Below, piece by piece: positions 22,885 through 30,782 of a stretch of 64,000 nucleotides of DNA; position 1 is the first letter of the stretch, and every line of letters begins with the position of its first letter. The notes beneath the pieces were generated by a model, which was not told where the DNA came from, did not search any database, and was given only the letters and a program-made list of their open reading frames with translations. The DNA is taken from positions 1 to 64,000 of the forward strand of contig JAQMWT010000687.1 of assembly GCA_029834535.1 (NCBI GenBank). The letters run 5' to 3'. The DNA comes from Chrysophaeum taylorii. Its lineage: Eukaryota > Sar > Pelagophyceae > Pelagomonadales > Pelagomonadaceae. The position numbers and the translations under genes are program-made.

Positions 22885-23080
22885 TAGAGATAGAAAATCA
22901 GAACTAGGGTTAGTACCCCCTATTCTAGGGTTAGTTCACTTAACTTTGCCACCTTTTGATTTAAGAAAACGCTGTGTTATTCACTCCGGCTGTCCTCGAT
23001 TAGGAGACAGATTCGAGGACAGACTACCACTGTTCTCACGCTCTGCTGAAGGGTAACACAGTTGTGATTACTGTTCTCTA
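22885..23080 (+). repeat. terminal 3' LTR of Copia A
   Basis: 196 bp, TAGAGATAG to CTGTTCTCTA, followed by AGTGT, the exact duplicate of the 5 bp before the 5' LTR at 12529. Confidence 0.9.
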
Positions 23081-23950
23081 AGTGTGGAGTGGTAGTGGTG
23101 GGTTCGACATCGGTGGCGAGGAAAGCGAGCAGGGTGATGGTGATGGGGTGGTACCTGGAGAGGTAGAGGAAGGTGGGATTGTGGTGGGGGTGACGACCGG
23201 GATTGTCGGTGGGACGATCGGAACGGTCGGTGTGGTGACCGGGGTGGTCGTGGCTTCGGGTGGTGTGACTGGAGTGGCCAGGGGTGGAGGTGGTGGTGCA
23301 GAAGCGGCGGCTAGAGCTGGAGGAGCTAGCGGGACGGTCGGTGCGGTGACCGGGGTCGTCGGGGCTTGTGGTGTTGTGGCCGGTGTGGTCGGGGCGTGTG
23401 GTGGTGAAGCGGGAGCGGCGGCAACATCGGGAGGAGCTGCGGCGGCTGGAGGGGGGGTGCTGCGGTCAAGAGCGGCGAGTTCGTGACGCAGTTGAGTGCT
23501 GCTCTGTTGAATCAGGGCGTTGCTGGTGGCGACGGCGGCGAGGCGCTGGTGCAAGGTCGGCAGCTGCGGGAGTTGCTGGTCAAACATAGCGCCATAGGCC
23601 GCGAGGGCAGCGTAGAACCGGTCATAACAGCCGTCCTTAGCAGCGCGAGCCGCGGCTAGCCGGGCACGGTGGGCGGCGGAGTCCGCGGCGAGTGCGTCGA
23701 GTTCATCGTCGTCGCTGGCATGGTCGGCGGCGAAATCGTCTTCGAGTGGTGCGATCGCTTGGTTCGGATCTTGGTCGTGGTTGCGCGACATCTTGTGCTG
23801 CGACTCGCTGGACGTGGTTGGGGTCTGTGGGTCTTGACTTGAGTTGGGGGGGTGGCGTCGAAGTGAACTTCGATAGCCTGTCGAGGTCGGGACGTCGAGC
23901 GAGCGATTGTCTCCGAGTGACGCGAGGTGAAAGGACTCCGCGACTGTCAC
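23081..23950 (-). pseudogene. gag-like ORF, N-terminal side, non-autonomous LTR element
   Basis: A 290-codon minus-strand frame has an acidic helical start (LEDDFAADHASDDDELDAL), a helical segment (FYAALAAYGAMFDQQLPQL) and then a long low-complexity tail of Pro, Ala, Thr and Val. No enzyme domain was seen. It is cut off by the Copia A insertion at 23081. It probably encodes a particle or RNA-binding protein. Composition is much more GC-rich than the Copia. Confidence 0.55.
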
Positions 23951-23963
23951 AAGGGCCCAAACC

Positions 23964-24157
23964 TAGAGACAGAAAATTTGTTGTCACCTTGGCGGGTCCT
24001 TGTGGCAGTGGTAGAAGTGCTTGTCCTCTGTGCGTCCTGTCTCCTTCGACGCAGGGACAGCACTTGACAGTGTCAGGTGACGGGCTTCTTGAGCGTGTAC
24101 GTAGTGTGTTTTAGCGAGAGATGGGGGTCATGGCGAACATGAAATTTTCTACCTCTA
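23964..24157 (-). repeat. 5' LTR of the non-autonomous element
   Basis: 194 bp, partner of 11670-11874, followed by the target duplicate AAAGT (24158-24162). Both carry GTCTCCTTCGACGCAGGGAC and a TCAGGTGACGGGCTTCTTG block. Confidence 0.85.
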
Positions 24158-24162
24158 AAAGT

Positions 24163-24300
24163 GTTTGTTCGATCAAAATAAGCTCAGATAGATGTCCTGG
24201 CTGCGACTTTTTTGATTCAAATGTAACTTTGTTTGATTCAAATGCAATTTTGTTTGATACAAAACAAATTACTCTGATACAATAAGACTTCGTTTGATAC
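24163..24300 (+). repeat. AT-rich degenerate tandem repeat
   Basis: About five units based on TTTGATTCAAATGYAAYTTT or TTTGATACA. A related motif (CTTAGTTTGATTCAAA on the minus strand) occurs at 27.68-27.73 kb. It lies in the putative large intron, directly beside the LTR element insertion site. Confidence 0.65.
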
Positions 24301-24315
24301 AGTTACACTTCATGG

Positions 24316-24665
24316 CCCTGATCGCCGACTGCGGTTGCGATGGAGGACGGTGCCTCATGAATCCTGAGCCTTGCGAGGGCGTCCGCCCTCCCGGCGTAGG
24401 TTGGCACCTATTCGCCTCCCGGGCGGGCCGGTTGGCAGCCGGAACGTTCGCAGTGGGACGGTGTATGGCCGGGGGGCGAAGACGGAAGGTTATCGACGAG
24501 TTGGTTGTCAGTCACATCGCGGTCTCCTCGTCGCATGGCGATTGATGGTCACTCTCCGCCGACCGGCCTTTCGGCGCTCCTCGTCTACAGGCCCGTGATT
24601 CCGGACTGGCTCCTGTCGGTCCGGCCTGGCTCCCATGCTCGGGAGAGGTCTGAAGTTAGTTAGTT
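24316..24665 (+). mobile_element. SINE copy 2 (complete, with target duplications)
   Basis: A 350-bp non-coding element is flanked by a perfect 15-bp duplication AGTTACACTTCATGG (24301-24315 and 24666-24680) and ends in a (GTTA)n tail. This is the mark of a short element copied by LINE machinery that recognises a simple-repeat tail. I could not identify clear A or B boxes of RNA polymerase III, so a tRNA or 5S origin is not shown. Related copies: 9050-9241, 30416-30782 (minus), 33017-33096 and 44680-45078 (minus). Confidence 0.85.
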
Positions 24666-24687
24666 AGTTACACTTCATGGCATTTAC

Positions 24688-26616
24688 GTCAGACGCATCG
24701 AGCTTTTCTTCGCCTCAGCCACGGCAGCGAGAGGTTGGTTGAATCGCTGGCTTGTTTCCTTGATGGCGACGAACAGCGACCTCGGCATGTTGGTCAGCCG
24801 GGCATTTATGTTCATGTTGTTGTGCGACTCGGCCATGTTTGTCGTCGTCTTGCTCATGAGGTTCTTCACCACGTTTAGAGCGCTGAAGGTGATCTTGGCT
24901 CGGTGCTTCGAGGCGGTGTCGTTGGCGGTTTTCAGGCGGTGTGCGAGCTGTAGAAGCGGAGTGTGCAGCACTCTGGTTGACACTTACCCATTCCTTTGCC
25001 AGTCTTGACATCTGGCCACGAGCCCGATCCATCTCGTGGATTGTCGTTGCCGTCGCCCACTCGCGGTAGTTCTCGCCGTCACCCGGCTTGCCTGACTTGG
25101 AGCAGTTCTCTCCGCCGTGGTTACCTGCACAAGAGCACTGTCAAATGGCGCCGCCTTTCGGTCTAGGGCATACTGCAGCCAAGAAGCTCTGCCGCCGGCA
25201 TGACCCCTACGGCGCGCGCGAAGCTGAGGATGCTGAAGGTTGTATTCCATCGTACCTTTACTTGCGCAGTGATGCCGCCCTTTGCAGCATCGGCGACGGA
25301 GATGTGGCGACGGCTCTTGAGCTCGGGCATGACGCTTGCGCAGAACTTGTTGAACATTGTCGCCGTCGTGGCATTTTCAGTGTCGTTGAACAGTGCCATT
25401 CCAAGCGTGACGATACGATCATTGGCGTCGGCGGTGACCCGGGAGAAGAGCGTGTCGTCAAGCAGGGTGTGCGCCGCGTCGACTTCCGTCCGCAGGCTCC
25501 AAAGGCCTGCTTTGGTGAATCGATCCGCGTGCGGCACAGTTATTAGCCAGCCTGACACAAACTTGACATCTTCGAACTCGGGGTCAATGCGCTGCTCGGG
25601 AAAGTCCACTTGCTTTTCGTCGAAGTTCGAAGCCTGGTTTTCCGCCTTCGCGAAGTCCTTCTTGCACCGATTAATGAAGCGGGCCTTGAGTTCCTGCTGT
25701 GTCGAGAGGAGGATCTTGACGCGGAAACCTTGATTCTCGGCCAGATCCTTGAGGACGAAGATCCGATCCTGCGTAAACACCACATGTACATGCATGAATG
25801 GTACAGCATGGCGATGTTCCAACACAATATTCGATAAGTCGAAATTGACGTAATTTGACGGCTGAAACCGGCTAAACATGGCTGAAAAGAATGAACACTG
25901 GATTGTTACGGCCCAGTAGTCCGCATCCCCGACCCAGTTCTTGTACACTAATTCTTTGATGTTATGAGCACGCTTCGGACATACTTCGCAGTACAAATAT
26001 GGCTTGAGAATCGCGGCGAGTACCCTGTTCGTGACGTTGATCTCGGTCTTTTTCTCGTGGTTGCCGCCTTGCTGGCCGTCGATGGATGCTAGGACGGCGT
26101 CCTTGAGAATATTTTCAAGGTGCCTGGCCGAATAGTTGGACTTGGCCTGGGTGGCCATTGGCTTGAAATCCCCAGAAATGCAGGTGTGAGGTACGGCGGC
26201 CGTGCACGTGCCGGCAGGGGCGTCACACCTGCGTGGCACCTGGAAGACGCGTAAGAACTCGCAGTCTTTGGCCTTGCAGACAATGTCCATCCGCCGCTTT
26301 GTGGACCTGGAATTCTCGAGAAGGTGGCCGTCTTTCTCGGCTTCCTCCAGGACGTGTAACTGAAAGTCCCACTTGATTTGAAGCCATTCCCCACGGTCAC
26401 CTCGTGGTCGATCTCCCTCAGATGAGCCAATTTCCGCGGCTCGCGGCCTTCGTAAGTTTCAGTGCAGTCGCGAGACTTGCCTGTCCTCCTAACGGGCCTT
26501 TTCCTTCGGTCTTCATTCACAGCGTTCTCGAACGCCAACTGAATGTCATCTTCGTCGCTGTCCCCGAACTCCATCGTACACCCGAGGGACTCCCGCCGTG
26601 CCTCCATGGCGCTCAC
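24688..26616 (-). CDS. Mutator-like transposase, 5' exons with catalytic core
   Basis: The reading starts at 26616 (MSAMEARRES) with an acidic N-terminus; the frame changes near 26400 by a short intron or a frameshift. The N-domain has CKAKDCEFLRVFQV and then PHTCISGDF, the C..C...HTC pattern of Mutator-like N-terminal domains. The core follows: TEVDAAHTLLDDTLF (first catalytic Asp), VTADANDRIVTLGMALFN, and HISVADAAKGG (second Asp). Exon ends: a 38-bp intron (25173-25210, GTAGGG...CTGCAG) and a 40-bp intron (24948-24987, GTAAGT...CTACAG) both keep frame. The last exon here has MSKTTTNMAESHNN, the usual motif before the SWIM finger, and ends at a donor at 24687. The product would bind terminal repeats and cut and paste the element. 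Confidence 0.7.
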
Positions 26617-26729
26617 GCACCTCCCTGACCTGTCAGCCTCGCCAGCAGGCTATCGTTGTCGCGTGTCGACCTAGTAGGGGCGTTGGTTATTCTTCCTTAC
26701 ATAATCATAATCCGAGAGTCGAAAGGGGA

Positions 26730-27228
26730 AAATCCCCGCCCCCGCACCTTGCCCGCGCCCCGCACTTTCTCTCCCCGCGCCTTCCTCGCTCCCCGCACCT
26801 TCCCCGTCCCCGCACCTTCCCCGTCCCCGCACCTTCCCTCCCCGCACCTTCCCCGTTCCCCGCACCTTCCCTCCCCGCACCTTCCCCGCTCCCCGCACCT
26901 TCCCCGTCCCCGCGACCTCCTCGTCCCCGCGACTTCCCCGCTCCCCGCACCTTCCTCTTCCCCGCGATCTCCCCGTCCTCGCACCTTCCCTTTTCCCCGC
27001 GACTTCCTCGCTCCCCGCACCTTCCCTTCCCCGCGCCTTCCTCGGTCCCCGCACCTTCCCCGTCCCCGCACCTTCCCCGCCCCCGCACTTTCCTCGTCCC
27101 CGCACCTTCCCCGTCCCCGCACCTTCCCTCCCCGCACCTTCCCCGCTCCCCGCGCTTTCCCCGTCCCCGCACCTTCCTCGCTCCCCGCACCTTCTCTTCC
27201 CCGTCCCCGCGACTTTCCCCGTTCCCCT
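26730..27228 (+). repeat. C-rich minisatellite
   Basis: About 30 imperfect units of 12-18 bp are based on CCCCGCACCTTCCCCGT. The plus strand is almost pure C/T with regular GCAC steps, so the minus strand is strongly G/A-rich. Large ORFs in all frames here are artefacts of the repeat. It lies just upstream of the Mutator-like gene start at 26616, so it may sit in that gene's promoter region. Confidence 0.9.
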
Positions 27229-27239
27229 TGAGACTCACG

Positions 27240-27849
27240 GCTTACATTACGCTTTGTACAAGTACTGGTACTAGTACTGGACCACTACTGGTTTTGTTTG
27301 AAGAAAGTGCGGTGCACAATCCAGGGTTAATGCGCGGTGCCGCTCATCGTCGCGTCCGAAGACTATGCGAAGAACACGACATTCTCGTCGTATCCCGCAT
27401 GAATCGCGAGTCCATCGAATAAGCCCGCGCGCAGTACGGACATCTCTTGCACGGGCGCCTCAAAAAAACGTCGGAGATCCCCTCGGAACCGAACGGAGAG
27501 CCACCCGAAGACCTATAACAAGTGCGCGTGGGCGGCCTAGCGATTTTAGTACAGAACTTCTGTGACCGCGCCATGCAGCTTTCGGGGCGGCACGGTTTCA
27601 CAATGCCGTGCGGATGTGACGGGTGGCACGGCACGGAAACTGGCGTGCGGGTTATTTTGGTGCACGTCCCAACGCTCCAGCTTAGTTTGAACCACCTGGG
27701 CTTAGTTTGATATCATTTGAATCAAACTAAGCCATCGACGTTGCCCCAACTAAGTCATGATGAAGCTCTAATTAAACCACGGAATAGTTGGATCTAACTA
27801 ATCCGCCCTTGCCCTAATTGCGATTTCCCCTTGAAAAATCGGCGTGGTG
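27240..27849 (+). other. intergenic spacer with small inverted repeat
   Basis: No convincing gene. A 13-bp inverted repeat (GGCTTAGTTTGAT and its complement ATCAAACTAAGCC, about 27699-27734) lies beside CTTAGTTTGAACC. The spacer separates two divergently spaced minus-strand genes and may contain a promoter or element boundary. Confidence 0.4.
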
Positions 27850-29252
27850 TTAAGGATTGCTCTTTTTGCTGCCCCTTGCAAGAGGCCCGCGTTCTTCCGG
27901 AATCCCGCTCGAAAAGTCTCGGCGAGATTCGAGAGCCTCGACTTGATTCTCCCACCAGTCAGCAAACTCGGAGTAATTGACAGCGTCGTGCACATTGGCA
28001 CTTGAGGTATTGTTCATGAAACGCCGGTAGTTTGATTTGAACAGGTCTTTCTCCGCCGTTGTTGAAATCTGCGTAACCGGGATGACGTATCCCTCGGCTG
28101 TGCCCCACCAGCGCAATGCCTCATGCAGCGTCGATCGCCACAAGACAACATCATCAGACTCGCAAATATCATCATCGTCATCACCGACATTGACCTTCGC
28201 CTCGTCCTCATTCGCATCGTCGCAAGAGCTGACCACATAGAACTGCTCGTGTGTAGAAGCAAAATCCCGAGTTGAAACAAAGAATGGATGCGCCGGCTTG
28301 TCATACCACGAAGCTGTCGTGTCTTGAATTTCCTCGATCAACCAATGATTGTAGAAGCCGCGGTACATCGGCGGCAGGTGACCGTTGTCCACAGCTATGT
28401 CGTTGTTCCAGCGGTAGTTCAATCCGCACGAGGTTGATGCAGAGACGCGGCGAGTGCGACGCGAGTGCCACCACATTTCGCAAGTGAAAATGGTAACCTT
28501 CCAGCTGTGAAGTTCCATGAATAGCGCAGTAAACAGGACGCCCATCGCGAGTAATCTTGCAGACAGAATAGTAAGTGAGCTCTGGGTGATCTGATAGACA
28601 CCCACGTCGAACGTGTCCAATGATGGCGCGATATTTGCGCCACGTCTGATTGGTGAGGAGCTGCTTACCAGTCGCGGCGTCGACGCAGTTCGCGAAAAGT
28701 TCGACGACCTTTGCCAGCTCGGCCTCCAGTACATCCGGCGGTGGGACCGTGCGCCGTACCCTGTGCGCAAGTAGGAATAGCTTTCGCGATATCGACTCTC
28801 GACATACTCCTCCGCAAGACGCTCCAATTCAGCGTCGGACAAACACGTTGACTTTCGCCGCCGTCGAATGTAGCGGCCTTTCAAGATGCTTCGGAGATTT
28901 TGAACATCTTCGTCGTTGAAAACGAAGAACGCATCTCGAAGCCCGCTAAGGAAATGGTCGTGTGCACCGTGTGACTTTCGAGGCGTCCGCTGCAATCGCA
29001 TCATAGCATGAAGGCAGTCGAGCTTTATGCGTACAAGGCGCCAGTTTTCTTTCGCAGCCGAGCCTCCAAGACCAGGATTGAGTTCCACTGCAGGGACTTC
29101 GACAGCACAACCACCATAATCGGTGTCATCTCCGTCCAAGTCTCCGTACTGAACGTTCGCAGCCGCGTCCGGTAGCCGAATCTCCTCCTATCAGCCTCCA
29201 TTTGCTGCTTCGTCCGTCGCATTCGTGGTTTCTTGTCCTTTGCCTTTCCCAT
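27850..29252 (-). CDS. transposon-like gene of unnamed family, probably decayed
   Basis: A 429-codon frame runs 29139-27850 and a basic N-terminal start (MGKAKDKKPRMRRTKQQ) lies at 29252 in another frame, so a short intron or frameshift near 29150 is likely. Around 28600-28350 another minus frame reads RGTSQLEGYHFHLR-like residues (seen as IHGTSQLEGYHFHLRN) while the main frame carries LNYRWNNDIAV. That pair recalls the C-terminal part of uncharacterised DDE-type transposon proteins (EGxHxHL ... RWN). The acidic run DDANEDEAKVNVGDDDDD is near 28200-28150. It may be a partner gene of the Mutator-like element or the core of a different one. Family assignment is a guess. Confidence 0.4.
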
Positions 29253-29451
29253 GGCGTCGTCGCCGATTCCGCCGCCCCCCCCGACTCAAAAAGATCGAAC
29301 GGATTCCGCACGGCACGAGCGGTCGCACGTGTCTCGGCGGTGCGCGGCTCCGGTGGTCCTCCTCCCACGACGGCTGCCGCACACAAACCACACACAAACA
29401 ATACAATCCAGTACACAAAGAGAGACACATAAGAATGTACTTGGCGGACAG

Positions 29452-29705
29452 ACAGTCAGCTAACTCGACCGCTCATTGGCTGTGCGCCACGCGCAGTCAG
29501 CTAACTCGTGCTCTCAGCCACTCGTGGCTGCACGGAGATACATCTATGCGCGACAACAACGGGGACATACTGCTTTCAATACAGTGGAGAGAGGCATGGC
29601 TGCTGACGTATAGTCAGCTAACTCGCGCTTTCAGCCACTCGTTTAATTGAAGCGCCACGTATAGTCAGATAACATGTGGCTGAGAACGCGAGTTAGCTGA
29701 CTATA
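29452..29705 (+). repeat. repeated GTCAGCTAACTCG motif with terminal inverted copy
   Basis: GTCAGCTAACTCG followed by a CAGCCACTCG-like stretch occurs at 29453, 29491 and 29612 in direct orientation. An inverted copy ends at 29705. Arms 29609-29638 and 29676-29705 form an imperfect 30-bp inverted repeat with a spacer of about 37 bp. It lies upstream of the gene at 27850-29252 and could be the end of a DNA transposon with sub-terminal repeats. No matching left end was found. Confidence 0.6.
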
Positions 29706-29732
29706 GAGCCCGGGGCACAAAATCAGCGCAGG

Positions 29733-30110
29733 TCAGCGGAATCCGCTGAGTGCCTTGTTGAGACCCGGCACGTGAACTGTGGGGACTCGCGTGGATGTTT
29801 CGAGGCGCACCTTCATCGACTAGAAATCCTCGGGGTGTTTCGGGTCGTGGCAGGCCTTGACGTTAGCGTCGGGATCTAACGGGGTGAGGTAGGTGAACCG
29901 ATATATGGGCCGGCTGTTGTCGTCCGTGCCGAAGGGTTGGCGGTCAGGGTGCGTCCCCGAGCCCTTGACGCGGTAGATGCTGTGTAGCGCCGGCTCCTTC
30001 TTCCCATTGCCAAATCCCTCCTACGCCTCGTCGAAGTCCTCGGGGTCGAGCTGGAGGACCTCGTACCAGGTGCACTTAGGGTGGCCAGCCCAAAAAGGTG
30101 CGACCGGGCT
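29733..30110 (-). pseudogene. pseudogene of unknown protein
   Basis: One minus-strand frame shows protein-like composition throughout (WAGHPKCTWYEVLQLDPEDF, HSIYRVKGSGTHPDRQPFG, RPIYRFTYLTPLDPDANV, HVPGLNKALSGFR). It contains two in-frame stops, one after EDFDEA (about 30024-30026) and one after HPEDF (about 29820-29822). Further upstream, protein-like sequence continues in another frame (FKDFNGKLTGALEGVPF, about 30165-30110), so there is also a frameshift. No family recognised. It may be a decayed host gene or transposon cargo. Confidence 0.5.
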
Positions 30111-30246
30111 TCACGCAGAAAGGAACTCCTTCGAGTGCGCCAGTGAGCTTGCCGTTGAAGTCCTTGAACGCATCCACCAGCATAGTTGGCTCGAGGTCCT
30201 GCGTCCAGGGCGCCGTCACGGCACGCGCGCGTGAATAAGATGCCAA

Positions 30247-30402
30247 CGCCGGCGAATTAATGCCCGGCTCCCATGCTCATGGGAGCCGGGCATTAATTCG
30301 CCGGCGCTGGGCCAGAAAAGCGCATCGCGCCCATAATTCAAACAGCCCCGAGCATGGGAGCCGGGCATTAATTCGCCGGCGCTGGGCCAGAAAAGCGCAT
30401 CG
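30247..30402 (+). repeat. perfect palindrome plus direct repeat
   Basis: Arms 30247-30275 and 30278-30306 are exact 29-bp reverse complements separated by 2 bp. The right arm begins a 50-bp unit (30278-30327) that is repeated at 30353-30402. Both units are followed by CATAATTCAAAC. Together they form a 60-bp cruciform-capable sequence next to the tail of SINE copy 3. Confidence 0.9.
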
Positions 30403-30415
30403 ACCATAATTCAAA

Positions 30416-30782
30416 CTAACTAACTAACTAACTAACTTCAGACATCTCCCGAGCATGGGAGCCAGGCCGGACCGACAGGTGCCAGTCCGGAATAACGGGC
30501 CTGTAGACGAGGGGCGCCGAAAGGTGGGTCGGCGGAGAGTGATCATCAAGCTTGTCGCCATGCGACGAGGAGACCACGATGTGACTGACAACCAACTCGT
30601 CGATAACCTTCCGTCTGCGCCCCCCGGCCATACCCCGTCCCACTGCGAACGTTCCGGCTGCCAACCGGCCCGCCCGAGAGGCGAATAGGTGCCAACCTAC
30701 GCCGGGAGGGCGGATGCCCTCGCAAGGCCCAGGATTCATGAGGCACCGTCCTCCATCGCAACCATGCGGTCGGCGATCAGGG
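30416..30782 (-). mobile_element. SINE copy 3
   Basis: It is the reverse complement of the SINE at 24316-24665, at high identity over its whole length, with a (GTTA)n tail read as CTAACTAACTAAC at 30416-30436. The possible target duplication is short: TCAAAC before 30416 and TCAAACAGCCCC after 30786; the pre-insertion sequence is mirrored by TTCAAACAGCCCC at 30337. Confidence 0.8.

Larger units (their letters stand above)
12529..23080 (+). mobile_element. Copia-type LTR element with DNA methyltransferase (Copia A)
   Basis: A large Ty1/copia element flanked by perfect 5-bp duplication AGTGT (12524-12528 and 23081-23085). The order gag, protease, methyltransferase, integrase, reverse transcriptase, RNase H has integrase before RT, as in Copia. 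It has three LTRs of about 195 bp: 12529-12723, 21802-21996 and 22885-23080. A second copy of the pol 3' end (21997-22884) lies between the last two. LTR ends are TAGAGA...TCTCTA, not TG...CA. It is broken, with several interruptions in gag and pol, though long frames remain. LTRs differ by about nine sites of 195 by eye. Minus-strand relative Copia B lies at 54065-62800. Confidence 0.9.
11670..24157 (-). mobile_element. non-autonomous LTR retrotransposon, host of Copia A
   Basis: Its ends are defined by two near-identical LTRs and a perfect 5-bp target duplication AAAGT (11665-11669 and 24158-24162). Its own sequence totals only about 1.9 kb (11670-12528 and 23081-24157), because Copia A is inserted in it. 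It has gag-like ORFs but no protease, integrase or reverse transcriptase. Minus orientation is shown by the purine-rich TGTGAGGGCG next to LTR 11670-11874, the same tract that precedes the Copia A 3' LTRs. The termini TAGAG...CTCTA are also those of Copia A, so it was probably mobilised by that family's enzymes. The LTRs differ by about three substitutions plus indels by eye, so it is young. Confidence 0.8.
11616..24687 (-). other. 13-kb intron of the Mutator-like transposase, filled by nested retroelements
   Basis: The donor GAC|GTAAATG lies at 24687 and the acceptor TTCGCAG|GACGG at 11616 on the minus strand. Joining them keeps the reading frame (MRLT to TAAYEDLV). Without insertions the intron would be only about 210 bp and partly AT-rich. 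It now holds the non-autonomous LTR element 11670-24157 (with Copia A inside) and a SINE at 24316-24665. The splice reading is inference; an alternative is that the gene was simply disrupted. Confidence 0.5.

Noticed and set aside
21997-23080. An independent second Copia insertion downstream of Copia A
   Set aside because: There is no target duplicate around it alone; AGTGT flanks the whole 12529-23080 block.
24650-24672. GTTAGTTAGTTA as a telomere-type repeat
   Set aside because: It is the SINE tail; it is short and followed by a target-site duplicate, and recurs at the 3' end of each SINE copy that keeps its 3' end.
26598-27422. 274-codon Pro/Arg/Ser-rich plus-strand ORF and similar Gly/Arg-rich minus ORFs
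   Set aside because: They are translations of the C-rich minisatellite; all frames stay open because the unit lacks stop codons.
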